This document shows, piece after piece, positions 24,407 to 35,656 of a stretch of 64,000 nucleotides of DNA. The position numbers and the translations under genes are program-made. Under the pieces are notes generated by a model. That model was not told the origin of the DNA, did not search any database, and saw only the letters and a program-made list of their open reading frames with translations. The DNA is from Trichosporon coremiiforme (Eukaryota; Basidiomycota; Tremellomycetes; Trichosporonales; Trichosporonaceae), in the NCBI GenBank assembly GCA_039545355.1, contig BCJJ01000007.1:1240001-1304000 (forward strand), read 5' to 3'. Numbering within the stretch: position 1 is the stretch's first letter; the number at the start of each line of letters is the position of its first letter.

Positions 24407-25703
24407 TTTTCTGTATTTGGAGGCGCACGAGTCGAGAAACAGAGCAATAGAGCAACGGGGATCGTAGATATTCGCGAGCAGTGAAGTACCAGCGTCCGAT
24501 CCAAGTTCACAATTGGTTCCAGCAAAAGTTGCACAAGATCCGAAATTCGCCGTTCAAGTTTTGAGAGCAGGACAATGATCCAGTCGATTCAGTCGGGGAC
24601 AGCGGGAGATCACAGAGCGTAACGGGCGTAGCGGCGTCGACGTCGAGAGCGCGATGGTCAGCACAGTGGTCGGGCAGCTCAGCAGCTCGCTACTCACGAT
24701 CTTGCGGTGGAGAGACGACCAACAGCTGCCCGTTCGCCATGTTCAACCCACACCCACCGACCTGCGAATCTGGCCCGTCGGCGATACCAGCCAGAAAACC
24801 GCGTATGAGTGCGTGGCACTTGCCACGTGGCATATCGCCGACACTCGCGGGACTGCCACTGCACACCTCCATTTTTCACCCTCTGAGCGTTTTGTTTGTG
24901 GGGATTGCGTGCGTGCCATGCATGAGCAGAGGTGACCGTCTACAGAAGCCATGCGCATGAGCTTAAGGCACTCGTGACCATGACTGCTTAGCATTGTGCT
25001 CGAAGTTCTTCGATTCATTTTGCATCTACGACTATGTTCCTCCGACAGTCTGCTGAGTTGCATCTGATCGCTCTTCCCCGTCCGTAGCCTGCTGGACTCA
25101 GACTTATGCGCGCAGCTGTAGGGGAGGCGGGGCGCCAACCCGGTCGCTTCTGGACAGCTCTGCTCCTGTAGTCGCTGGGCATGCTAGGCAGCTTCTCGAG
25201 CGGAGTCCTGTGACCACCATACCGTAAAACCGGAAGTTGCCGGCTGTAGGACCCCGCAACCGTGACGATGACCGTCAGGTTTCATCCGACTATGAAGTAC
25301 ACCTGGACGTAGCATAAGGAACATGCATGAGCAGATCCGCCGCTGCGCAACTAGGAGGACATGACTAGATCTCGGGGCTCGCAATTTGTTAGGAGCTGCC
25401 CAGCCGGCGGCACCGATGGCTACTATCCTGCAGCTGTAAGGGCTATACAGAGTCAGCTGTCAGGATAAATGAATCACTGATATGTATGGGGCCGCTGCTC
25501 CCCACCACGCAGTGGCGACGTCCATGCAGTCGATAATGCGAACTGAAGCACTTGAACGGAGAAGTCCAGGCTCCTCCACCGCATAGCGACCTCCACCGGA
25601 GACGGTCGGATTTGGTTCCGTGACTCCGTGAGCGAGTGGAAAGTTCAGTCTCTTTGACTTCGGAAGTCGGCTCAAGGACCTTTCACCAGCAAGCCGAACC
25701 GTC
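24407..25703. promoter_or_regulatory. Divergent promoter region, uS9 and uL4m
   Basis: A 1.3 kb interval between the ATGs of a cytosolic and a mitochondrial ribosomal-protein gene. It holds both promoters; no gene or RNA was recognised inside. Confidence 0.5.
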
Positions 25704-27129
25704 ATGCAGGCCGCCAGGTGTCTCCAGGTGAGTAAACGCGTACTGATGAGGGTACATACAGCTATGAAGTATCTGCTGCCCTTTTCAAGCGCCGAAATCG
25801 ACTGCATACTCGTAGTCTTTTGGAAGTCCCGAGGTGTGCTAATGTTCCGCAGGCTCTCCGCCGCCCGATCCTTACTCCGCTTGTCGGATCGTCGCGAGTA
25901 GCCGCTCGCGCTTTCGCGACTGAGGTTCCCCCAGTTCCCGAAGCTTCCGAGAAGCAGCCTGTCGCTCCTCACACCGACGACGTTGCCGCCGCGGACAGCC
26001 TCACCGCTCACCTTCCCCCGAACGTCTCCTTCGTCGACCTCGGATCGCGTCCGACTCCCAAGCAGATCGTTGCTGCTCGTGGTGGTGAGTATCACTGTCA
26101 CTGGACCCCGGAATAGCTTCCAAAGGAAGGAAAGCAATGATTGTGAAGGGAGGAGGAGTGCACGCGACTGTGATGTGATCGGGAGGTTGATCGAGAATGG
26201 CACTCTGGATCTATTGCCACGCAAGGCTTCGAAGACATATCGCTGACCATAGTCCGCCTTCACGAGGTTCCCGAGGACTTCTACTCGCCTATTGACCACC
26301 CCGTCTCATCCCTCACTTCCGAGAACCCGACTGAGGGCAACGGCGAGACTCTCCCCCTTCCCTCTCATGTCTTCAACCTCCCCGTCCGCCGTGACATCCT
26401 CCACCGCAACGTTGTCTGGTACCTTTCGAACCTCCGTAAGGGTAACCAGAGCACGAAGAACCGTTCGACTGTCGCCTACTCCGGCCGGAAACTCAGGCCG
26501 CAGAAGGGATCCGGAAAGGCCCGTGTTGGAGACGCGAGCAGCGGTACCCGTGAGTCTTCAGTGGCTTAGACGTCTCCTGAATGAGCTAACGTCCAGGTCG
26601 TGGAGGAGCGCCGATTTTCGAGCTGAAGCCCCGTGACTGGGCCCAGGACCTGCCCCGCAAGGTCCGAACGCTCGGCCTGCGCACCGCGCTCAGCTCCAAG
26701 CTGAACGACGGCTTCCTCCGTGTTGTCGAGGACGTTGCCGAGGGCAAGTGGCCCGGCACGTACGAGGCTGTCAAGGCTCTCGCTGACGATGGCGGTGAGT
26801 TCGCTGGAGACGACCATTAACTGACATTAGCCACGAAGCGCTTCGGACCCAAGGACGGCCTGAACATTCTCTTCGTCCACTCCCCCATGCGCGAGGCTGA
26901 GGGTGTTGCTCAGCTCTGGCGCACGACCCGCAACGTCCCCGGCATTGAGGTTCTCTCGACTGATGACCTTCTCGTCTACGACATCCTCAAGTACTCCTGG
27001 GTCGTCATCGAGCGTGGTGCCATCGAGGACCTCGCCGGCCCCGGATGGTTCGATGCCGTTAACGAGGCTTACGGCATCGAGGCCCCGGAGGAGGTCCAGG
27101 CCATCGAGACCACTCCCACCCAGGCTTAA
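25704..27129 (+). CDS. Mitochondrial large-subunit ribosomal protein uL4m
   Basis: Exons 25704-25727, 25853-26084, 26253-26549, 26597-26794 and 26831-27129 give 349 residues. The N-terminus (MQAARCLQALRRPILTPLVG) is Arg-rich and free of acidic residues, as in a mitochondrial targeting peptide. The L4/L1e core follows: PVRRDILHRNVVWYLSNLRKG, STVAYSGRKLRPQKGSG, RRGGAPIFELKPRDW and a C-terminal LLVYDILKY block. These match yeast Yml6-type proteins, which line the exit tunnel of the mitoribosome. All four introns have GTGAGT donors, and phases agree. Confidence 0.93.
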
Positions 27130-27356
27130 TTCAACTCCCTTCAACGTAGCATACACCCCTCCGCTCTCTAGCAGCATCTTTGCATCCTCGATTATCGTGT
27201 TGCACCATTCTCTCACTTCATACAACATGACAAAAATGCACTCTATCTATGGCTAATGTGCGGTGCGGGCTGGGTCACAAGAGTCGTATGGTCGTATGGG
27301 TTTGTTATTATATGGCGATTAGTTGTTGAATGCTGAATGCGGGTGCCGAAAGCTCA
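27130..27356. other. Convergent spacer, uL4m and NIPA-like genes
   Basis: This interval of about 230 bp holds the 3' ends of two converging genes. No separate feature was seen. Confidence 0.5.
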
Positions 27357-29246
27357 TCACTGCAGGGATCGCGGGGAACGCATCGGCGACGCGAACGGCC
27401 CGAATTCGGCCTCTTCCTCGTCCTCCAATCGTCTGGATGCTCGCCGGGCGGGGCTGTGAAGGCGCTCATCCTCGTCATGGACGAGGAGCAGGCCACCGCG
27501 CTCACCCTCGATGTTGGTGCCCCCAACGCCTGGGCCGTCCTTCTTGTCCTCGTCGTCGCTTTCGTCCTCGTCCTCGCCAACGGTCCAAAGAACACCTCCG
27601 TTCTCGCCGCCATCGGTGGGCTGGCGCGGGTGCAGCCGGACAGCGGGGTCTGCGTCGACGGTTGTCGTTGTCTGCGGTCCTTGGGCGGCGGCGTCATCGT
27701 CGGTACGCTTCATGGATAACAGTACCTGGACGTCAGTTCGCGTCAGTGAAGAACAAAACTCACAACTCCGCTGATTAGCACGCCAATAGAGAGGAAGACG
27801 CAGACCAGCGTCCACGTCGCGTACGCGCCGGTCTGGTCGTAGAAGATCAGAGCATTGATTGCGCCGAATACGGTATAGCCGGCGTAGAAGAGCGGAACAA
27901 CTGTGACCGTATCGGCGCACTTGAGAGCCTTGTTCAGACAGACAATCTGCGAGACGGCCGTGATGATCAGGAACAGGATTGTAATAATGGAGACGAAGTG
28001 AAGCAGCTGGATGTCAGCTTGTACTTGTACCTCAATCGTAGCTGAAACTTACCGGGTGTCCAGGCAGCCAGGTGATCTTGACGACGGCCTTGGTGAAGAT
28101 GATACAGAGGCCGGCGAGACTTCCTCCGCAGACAGCCCAGCCAATACCCTCAAACCACTGCACGCGGCTTTCGGAGGTGCGGCTGAGCATGGCCTCCATA
28201 TGTCGCAGGATGATGTTCTCGTAGTGCTGGAACGTGCCGCGAGCGTACTTGAAGATCCACTTGCCCTTGCCCCAGTACTCGGCGATGGCGGATCCGTTGG
28301 CTCCGGGAGACGCGCGCCCGAAACGCGTAGTCGGGAGTTCGGGCGAGGGCAGCGAGTCGAGGCTCGCCCGGTTCTTGGACACCTTCGCTAGGACGTCTGA
28401 GATCAGGTACACGCCAAAAGTAGCAGCTGTCAGGAAGAAGAAGTATGACAGCCAGCTGGGTCGTCGCCAGAGCGCCGACAGTTCGTCTATTGACAGCGAG
28501 TCGCGCAGGCCGTGGTTGATGCTCGAGAAGACTAGGATGAGAATTACGCCCAACACGATCAGCGCCGTGCCGCGGATGTCTGACGTGGTTACCGCTGCGG
28601 GATTAGCTTCCTGGGTCACGCTTCGTAGCTACTCACGCGTTCCCACGAGGAAGTACGCAAACACGAAGTTGAAGATGAGCGAGCTCGCTCCCAGCGGCGC
28701 AACCCAGTCTGGTCGCAGGTATCGGAGGGCCAGCGGCGAGCCCAGCACCTGAGACAGAATGTAGATTCCCATGCCGCCCAGCCATAGTGGCCGCAGGTAC
28801 TCCTTCTTCCGCTGGGCTTTCGGAATCGCTGAGCTCTGCAAATGGTCGAGCTTCGTGAGGTTGAGTCCGAATGCGTTCAGCACCGATGCTCCGAGGACGA
28901 TCAGCAGGCCGATGATCGTGTTCTAGGTGTTAGCGCCGCTTTGACCAGCGGGTCACAGGCCATGGAGCGGCCTGCGCTACCGACACAAGCACCGTCATTG
29001 GTAGCTCACACACGGCTGGCAGACGTCGGACAGGCTCTCGAATGTACTCACGACGACGTAATTTCCAGTGCTCTGCGTCACATCGCTGCCATCTAACCCC
29101 AGGGGCAGGGTAACATTTTGAGCCTCATCGGCTACGGCGGTCGCCGATGCTGAGATTGCGGTCACCAGTGATTCGAGCGCGGTCGCTACGCTTGTCGCTA
29201 TCTCTGTCGGGGTTGCCGCCTCGGTGAGGACATCCGTGGCTGACAT
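27357..29246 (-). CDS. NIPA-type magnesium transporter
   Basis: Five exons (29246-29052, 28922-28637, 28594-28053, 28006-27764, 27725-27357) give 544 residues. A Ser/Thr/Ala-rich N-terminus is followed by segments typical of the NIPA/DUF803 family: NTIIGLLIVLGASVLNAFGLN, LWLGGMGIYILSQVLGSPLA, APLGASSLIFN, and C-terminal membrane spans including TVVPLFYAGYTVFGAINALI. About nine membrane segments are expected. A loop of about 100 residues interrupts the middle, and the tail is long and acidic (EDEDESDDEDKKDG). Members of the family carry Mg2+ and other divalent cations through plasma or endosomal membranes; the substrate here is inferred from family. Confidence 0.88.
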
Positions 29247-29475
29247 GTCGGTGTGGTGGATGTTGTGATTGTGGAGATGATGTCAAGTCCACCCCGTCGA
29301 CTTTACCAGCTGGGAGTGAGCGCACCGTGCGCATGCGTCACCAATCAGGCACCTCCACTCTGCCGGGTCTGGTGGCGGCGATATGCCAGACCCCAGCGTG
29401 AGCACCGCTTCTCACACCTAAAATCACAACCTGAATGCATGAGAGGCGATGTACATGTCCGAGACGGTAGGTAAA
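29247..29475. other. Intergenic spacer (NIPA promoter, dsRBD gene 3' end)
   Basis: About 230 bp between two genes on the minus strand: 5' region of the NIPA-type gene and 3' end of the dsRBD-like gene. Confidence 0.5.
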
Positions 29476-31176
29476 CTAAGGATCCTGGCCAAAGTGCTCG
29501 CAGAGGACGAGGCGGGCTACCTCCTGACGGGCATCGCGCAACTTGACGAACCCCTTGCTGACGACGTCAGATCGTGTGACCCACGGTTGTTTGAGCGCCA
29601 CGGAACTTACTCTAACTCAAAGTGGTCGTGCTCTACGGTGACCTTGCCAAAGAACAGAGTGGAAGCACCCTGCCGTCGTTCAATGCGCTGGTAGTACTTC
29701 GGAACAGGCATCCCCGCCTCATGGCAGAATGCTGGCGTCAGCGATGCACCAAATTTGGACCTCACAGGACAACTGCTGCTGCCAGTCCACCTGCCCAGGC
29801 TGAGTGCTCGGTGCGGGGCGAGCATCGCCTTGTATTGTCAGCTGGCGGTCACCCGTCGCATCTTCACCTTTAGCGACAGCCAATGGCTTGATCCCTGCAG
29901 GTCAGTTCCACGAGCATGTGGGAACGAACCTCCGGAGTACCAGTGCTTTGACGTCGCGTTGTTTTCCGCAGTCTTGAGGGAGGAGTCCATAGTTCTGGTA
30001 AGTTTGGGTCTGAGGCTCCTCCCGCTCATGTGCCCGTCCTCTGTGGGACGCTTGAGCGCCTGCTCTGATGGCTGGTTCGGAACCAGAAGCATGGGCCTCC
30101 CATCGCGGAGGCGAGCGGCCTGGTCTCCGAGGTAACACCCTGGTTCAACAGTACTCATCACCTCGTAGTTGGCCCAGAGAAGGCCGTTGTCGGCGATGCA
30201 CTGGCGAACTGCATCGTTCTGGGCCTCTGCCTGAAAGCTCAGTACGATCACTTCTCCCCGGCTTACCTTGAGTCGCTTCGTCTGTCCTTTCCAGCGCTTC
30301 TCGCCTCCCAAACGACGCACCGCGTCTTTGTGCTCGGGGGAGGCAGCGTTCTCAGGAAGAGTGTATCCCCTCGCCAGGGCTTTGATGATTGGGTGCTCAG
30401 CAGGCAGAGTCACAGTCATCTCGGCCAAGTAGCCCTCTTGTTGTCAGCATACCGGCACTCACTGTTACTTGCTGTTGCGACTGATGTACTGCCACTGCAC
30501 AAACGGCTGATGCTCCGGGCGGCAGGCGTGCAGGAGGCTATTCCACACTCGGGTAGGGTGCTGAGGCGAGAGCGAGGACAGTCCTGAGCTCAAATCCACT
30601 TTCGGAACGTACCCCTTTCCGGGCTTGGGGATGGGCAAGTCGCATCCATTTGATATCACATCTTCCTCTGTCTGCGCCGGTGTGGATGCACCTGAAGCCT
30701 TGGGCGTGGAAGCAGGCTAGCATCAGCGACGATAAAGGTGCAAGGCGTACAGAAGGCAGAACGGCCTTGATGATTTCCGTTTCGGCAGGGCTGTCAATGA
30801 TGTCGTCCGGCGCACTGGGCACAGAAGTAATCTGTTTCGCAGGGCTGCAGGGCGTCGAAGAGCACAGAAGCGTCATCTCCTCCTTTGGCGACTTTTCAAT
30901 TCCAGCAGCGATATCGAGGACTTGATCCTCAGCAACGGGAGCGTCCGCCATCATTTGTTTGAGGATTCCAGCGGCATGAGCGTTGGCACGAGGAGGGCGA
31001 ACGTTGAGCTCCTTGGGCACAGGGAGCAGCGGGTGGTGACCCGGTGTGTGGACGAGGTCGATGTCCTCCATGGCTGTCAGGGTGGGTGAGAGCATGGAAA
31101 GACTGTTGACGACAAATGGATGAAGATCAAAGCCTTCCTCCATCCTCCACGACCTTCTTTCGTGTGTGTGTGCCAT
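29476..31176 (-). CDS. Uncharacterised protein with C-terminal dsRBD-like domain
   Basis: The exon chain I favour is 31176-30751, 30671-about 30472, about 30436-29930, 29894-29766, 29731-29611 and 29557-29476; the second donor and the start (31176 or 31143) are uncertain. The last three introns (35, 34 and 53 nt) each end in a CTGAC branch site, and joining them turns short frames into a continuous fold: WQQQLSSFCHEAGMPVPKYY, then STLFFGKVTVEHDHFELD, then FVKLRDARQEVARLVLCEHF. This is the helix-strands-helix pattern of a double-stranded-RNA-binding domain. An upstream stretch (VWNSLLHACRPEHQPFVQWQ, then YLAEMTVTLP) looks like a weaker second copy. The N-terminal 140 residues are unrecognised. 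A role with dsRNA is inference only. Confidence 0.55.
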
Positions 31177-31565
31177 TGTTTCGCGTGCTGGCCGTAGGAT
31201 CGATCGGTCGCAACGATCAGCATCCGCACCTCGCCCCTTCCGCAACACAGGCTGCGCACCCGTCCAACTGTCCTCTCAAAGGTCCAATCCTGTCGTACAG
31301 TGACGCTCCCATCGAAGCACTGGGGTACTTCCTATCGCTATTGCAAGCAATAACAGACCGCATGCAAGAACTTCCTACATTTTACTCCCCACCGGCCTTG
31401 CGGTAGCTAGCCGCTCAGTGAGCCTCTTTTTGCCACCCGACTGCCTCAGCTGTTACCCCACGGGGTAGCGTCAGCGGCAATCTCTGTACAATCACCCGGG
31501 ATCAGCCGTCGCCTTTCTCTCCCTCTCCCTCTCTCTTTTGTTTTGTTTGCAACTCATTCGCGAAC
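31177..31565. promoter_or_regulatory. Divergent promoter, dsRBD-like and SWIM/RING genes
   Basis: About 390 bp between two divergent starts. A CT-rich tract (CTCTCCCTCTCCCTCTCTCT, near 31519-31538) lies just upstream of the SWIM/RING ATG and probably marks its core promoter. Confidence 0.5.
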
Positions 31566-33062
31566 ATGGAAAGGAGAAGCACCCGCAGATCGTCCCGCGT
31601 GAAGCTGGAGGCATCGCTCAGCCCGCCCCCCTCTGACGCACTGGCCACAGTGTCGAGCGTGGTCAGGGAGGAGGTCACCGACCTAAACGTACACGTCAAA
31701 GTCGAGTCGACGCCAGCCAAGCCCCGCAAGCGCAAACGCAAGGGCGAAGCAGACCCAAAGGAGCCCCCTCCCCTAAAGAGAGAGGCTAGGCACAGGAAAT
31801 CGTGCGTCGCCGCACCTTCACGAAGCGCTGACCCGAAGATGCCCCAAAACAGTTATGGACAGGAGTAGGCTTGCAGGGTGATCAGTGCTGACACCACAGT
31901 GGAGAGGGTCCTTTCGCAGCGCATGGTAGGATGCCCGCAGAGGCTGAGCTGATTGAAGTTCATGGTTCACCGGTCCGGTGTGGATTCTGGGTCTGGCAGC
32001 ATCCGCGAGTCCTTCAACATGCTTGGATCGACGGGCAATATCTACGTGAGCCCGAACGATACACCCTCTCTGACCTCGCCCAGACCGTCAACATGGGCAC
32101 CAAGCCCTCATGTGATTGTCCAGACAATCTGAAGGGCAACTCTCCGTGCAAGCACATTCTTTTCATCTTGTACGTTCTCAGCTGCTCGTGTGAACTGACA
32201 GTCAAGCTCAAAGGTTCTGAAAGTGCCGCAGACTTCCAATCTCTGGTACCAGAAAGCTCTGCTCGTGCGTGTGGCCCTGCTTCCGACACTGACTCTAGCC
32301 TGACGAGCTTACCTCCATCTACGCCTCCGCACCTGCATCCACCGAAGCACTCGCCTCGGAAGCTGTCCAGAAGGCATTCCGCAAGGCTACTGGCGGCGCA
32401 GATGGTTCTGAAGAGTCAACGGCGGAGGCATCTGAGACGAAGGACGTGATCGAAGGGGAGCTGGTGGACGAGAGCGGCCCAGGAGGGCGTCGCTTGACAA
32501 CAATTGGAGACGACTGCCCCATGTAAGCTGCAGGTGATCGTCGAAACCGCTGAACCCATAGCTGCTTCGAGGAGATGACCAGGCAGGACCTCGACTCCGG
32601 AAGGCTGGTGTTCGATATCTCTGTTGGCGGCTGTGGAAAGCGTAGGTCGCCAACGCCATGGCCCGTGCTCACAGCAATCAGCTCTGCACGATGAGTGCTT
32701 CAGGATGTGGTCTTCATCTGCAGTGAGTACAGCTCATAGCTCCTCGACTGATTCCCAGAAAAGCAGGGGCGCAACGTCCACCTGCGTCTGGTGCCGTGCA
32801 CCTTGGGCAGCGCCGCCGCCGCAGGGCGAAGGTGGAGTTGCACACACCAGGTCTGGATAGTGAGTACCTCGGCCGCTGCTTGATTGACCGCAGCATGAAC
32901 ATGGCCAGCATCGCTGGCATGAGCGGCGTTCGCGATACCTCGTGAGTGTCATAACCGCGAGCTGCGACTGACCTACTCAGCACGTATCATCACCACTTCG
33001 TCAAGGGTGGCAAGGGCAAAACGTGGGCCGATGTCTACGCCGAAGGCGACGAGCTCGTCTGA
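31566..33062 (+). CDS. SWIM and RING zinc-finger protein, ZSWIM2-like
   Basis: Eleven exons: 31566-31851, 31900-31925, 31959-32045, 32084-32169, 32207-32264, 32299-32522, 32562-32641, 32682-32722, 32759-32859, 32894-32941, 32981-33062; they sum to 372 codons plus stop. Introns are 33-48 nt except one of 58. After a basic, Ser/Pro-rich N-terminus comes MERVLSQRM-FMVHRSG and a SWIM finger: GSTGNIY-TVNMG then C143-x-C145-x9-C155-x-H157. A RING-like finger follows with C254, C257, C280, H285, C288, C305 and C308; one usual ligand is not obvious. SWIM plus RING proteins of the ZSWIM2/MEX kind are ubiquitin E3 ligases; that function is by family. The tail is His/Gly-rich. Confidence 0.85.
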
Positions 33063-33919
33063 CGTATGAGGCTGCCAAGCCTCGACAGTTGTAGCATAGC
33101 CGACACTCCATTCAGCGCATGAATCTTGTATCTACTCTCTCCCATCGAGGACACTGTCGCTGGCTACTGCGACTGCTACGTAAACTCGTCAGTCAGTTGC
33201 TACCGCGGAGCGCATTACTCAACGGAGGCAGCAGTGGTTCAGACGTGTCCTACCGACCGGACTGGGAGCGATCTTTGCTCGTCGTGCCCCCGTCCCAGAT
33301 CGACGGCTCTTGCTTCTTCAAACCGCAGCCTAGCGTGGGAAGGCATCAGTGCCGAGCGTGCATCGATTGCTTAGGGCCATGTCAGGAGGCGAGCGGCACC
33401 CGTCTGCTGGTCCCGGTCCGTCAGAAGCAACTCGGTTCTGAAAGCATGACGGCATGCAGATGAGTGTGCAGTGGTTTCACACGAGCTTGGAAGACCGCGT
33501 GCTCGTTCGCCACCTGCATCGGCAAGTCATGACCGAGCTGGGGATAGCGCAACTCCGCAAGGCCTTCTGCGGCGCAGCGGAACTCCATTGAGTGCGGATT
33601 CACAAGCATTCCATGGGCGTCGTGGAGGGCCTGGAGGGCTCGAGGGGCGGAGGGGGTGTGTGTGTGTCGCAGCACTCTGCGCACAACGTCAGAGGATGGA
33701 TCGCCATGGCGATCTGGTGGCGGCCACCGTATGACCGGGGGTGTGAGGCTGACAAAGTAGCCGCACGTGGTGGTGCGAGTCTGGTGACCCTGTGTGAGCC
33801 TGACAACTAGCGCCGCTGGCATCGTGTTTTTAACCCTTCCCGTTTGTTGTCGCCACTGGCGACTCACTTCACCAATTCCTTTTTCCTCCCCCCCTGTAAC
33901 CCCCCGCGACCACTCCGTC
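33063..33919. promoter_or_regulatory. Intergenic region and promoter of the FAR1-like gene
   Basis: Between two genes on the plus strand. Contains a short (GT)n tract near 33657 and a C/T-rich leader before 33920. No conserved frame was recognised. Confidence 0.45.
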
Positions 33920-35656
33920 ATGGCCTCCGCCGACGACCAGGGCCATCACGGCCCCCCTCCGCTCAATCTCGCCGGGGTCCAAGTGCAGGTGGATGACTCG
34001 CTCATCGACCCCGCGCTCCACCCCGACTTCTTCAAGGATGGCAAGTTTGATGACGAGCTCGCTGCCGCTGCCGTCGTCGCCGCAGCCCAGCAGCATGAGA
34101 TGCTAGTCCAGGGTGTCCACAATGTCCAGTCTCAGTCTGTCCCCCAGGTCGGTGACCACCAGCCGCAGCCCGGCGGCGTCGATGGCGTCAACGCGAACCT
34201 CAACGTTATGGGCGGCTCAGTCTTGGACGTCCACGGTAACGTCCACGCCATGAACGACGGCATGAACGCACAGATGGAAGGCCCCGTCGGTCCTTCAGGG
34301 GCAGGCGAAATGCTGGATCTCAAGCCGGAACCGCAGCAGGCGCAGGCTGGCCCGTCCCAACCGTCTCACCTGCACGTGCGCGCCGCCGAAGCGCAGTTCG
34401 CGCCATTCTCACGTCCGATCCGCACCGAGGGCCAGACCCCGCATCCCGAGATGCTCGCCTTCACCAACCGCGCCGAGTTCGACGTCTGGTTCGAGGGCGA
34501 GTCGTCGTGGTGCCACTTCGTGCAGCGGCGAACGACGACACCACAGAAGCGTGCCGAGGAGCGCCTCCGCGCCCGTGTCAAGGCGCACGAGAAGATGCTT
34601 GCGTCTCTTCCTCCCAGCGAGGCTGCAACGGCGCCCCCACTGAAGCGTCGTCGACGCAACCGCACCTCCTCGATCAAGGAGAAGGTCACCTTCACGTGCC
34701 ACCATGCTGGGCGCTACGAGGCGAAGCACAGCACGACGCTGCCGCGCGAGAAGCTGCGCCTGAACACGAAGAAGAGTGTCAAGTGCGACTGCCCTGCGCG
34801 CATCGTCCTGACCGAGATGGAGGACGGGGAGTGCAAGGTCTCCTATTTCTGGAAGCACGAGGGGCACGATGCGTACGCGGACGATGAGCTCGAATCAGGC
34901 CGCCTGCCAAAGGTTATCGACGAATGGCTCGTGGCCCAAATCGAGGCGGGCAAGGACACGGATGCGATCCGTCGCTCGCTCATGATGACCGAGGAGGAGA
35001 AGAGCGCCTACCTTGCCCAGATCGCGCAGGACCCGCACAACATTGACCCCGACAAGCCCCCTGCGCTCGCCCTCACCCTCAAGGTCAAGTACCCCGACAT
35101 CTACAACCGGTTCCGCAAGCTGCGCGGCCCGATCAAGGACTTCAAGCCGCCCAAGAATCCGCGCGGAAACAGGAAGCGCGGTGCCAACTCATCCAAGGAG
35201 CCCGAGAGCGGGGAGAGCGCGACGCCCAAGTCTGGCGACGCTACCTCGTCTGCGGACGCCGGGCCCAGCAGCGAGCAGCAGGTGGCGCAGGTTCAGGCTC
35301 AGGCTCAGGTCGCTCAGCAGCAGCAGTTCGGCCCCCAGCCGCCGCAGCAGAGCACGATCGGCGTCGACAAGGCGCCCGGTGCTGCCGTCCAGCAGATGGA
35401 CCAGGTCGACCAGGTCGACATCCAGGACAACCTCATGCAGTACGACATGGAGGGCTTCTCGCTCTCCGAGGTCGAGGTCGACGGCCTTGGGTCCTTCCAG
35501 GATGGTCTCAGCCACGAGGGTCTCGCGCGCGCACTCCTCTCCCTCCCCCGCGCTGGGCAGGACGACGGTGGCATGGGCGCCGCTGGTGTCGAGGAGCTCA
35601 ACACGGCCCTTCGCATGGCCGAGCAGGATCGCGAGAAGTGGGAGGTCGGCCTTTAG
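33920..35656 (+). CDS. FAR1/WRKY-GCM1-like zinc-finger protein
   Basis: A single exon of 578 residues from the ATG at 33920 (MASADDQGHHG), chosen because upstream in-frame codons back to 33794 look like a C/T-rich leader. An acidic, Gln/Val-rich N-terminus precedes a zinc module: an F-x-C-H-H start (TFTCHHAGRYEAKHS), a CDCPARIVLTEM middle and a YFWKHEGHD end, i.e. a C...C-x-C...H-x2-H pattern of the WRKY-GCM1/FAR1 fold found in MULE transposases and in fungal factors such as Aft1 and Rbf1. A basic RKRGANSSK segment and Gln-rich repeats (VQAQAQVAQQQQ) follow. Probably a nuclear DNA-binding regulator. Only the zinc-binding half of a transposase is present, with no catalytic DDE region. Confidence 0.7.
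   Translation: MASADDQGHHGPPPLNLAGVQVQVDDSLIDPALHPDFFKDGKFDDELAAAAVVAAAQQHEMLVQGVHNVQSQSVPQVGDHQPQPGGVDGVNANLNVMGGSVLDVHGNVHAMNDGMNAQMEGPVGPSGAGEMLDLKPEPQQAQAGPSQPSHLHVRAAEAQFAPFSRPIRTEGQTPHPEMLAFTNRAEFDVWFEGESSWCHFVQRRTTTPQKRAEERLRARVKAHEKMLASLPPSEAATAPPLKRRRRNRTSSIKEKVTFTCHHAGRYEAKHSTTLPREKLRLNTKKSVKCDCPARIVLTEMEDGECKVSYFWKHEGHDAYADDELESGRLPKVIDEWLVAQIEAGKDTDAIRRSLMMTEEEKSAYLAQIAQDPHNIDPDKPPALALTLKVKYPDIYNRFRKLRGPIKDFKPPKNPRGNRKRGANSSKEPESGESATPKSGDATSSADAGPSSEQQVAQVQAQAQVAQQQQFGPQPPQQSTIGVDKAPGAAVQQMDQVDQVDIQDNLMQYDMEGFSLSEVEVDGLGSFQDGLSHEGLARALLSLPRAGQDDGGMGAAGVEELNTALRMAEQDREKWEVGL

Noticed and set aside
33794..33919. In-frame N-terminal extension of the FAR1-like protein
   Set aside because: The 42 upstream codons come from a C/T-rich leader-like sequence; the ATG at 33920 gives a normal acidic start.
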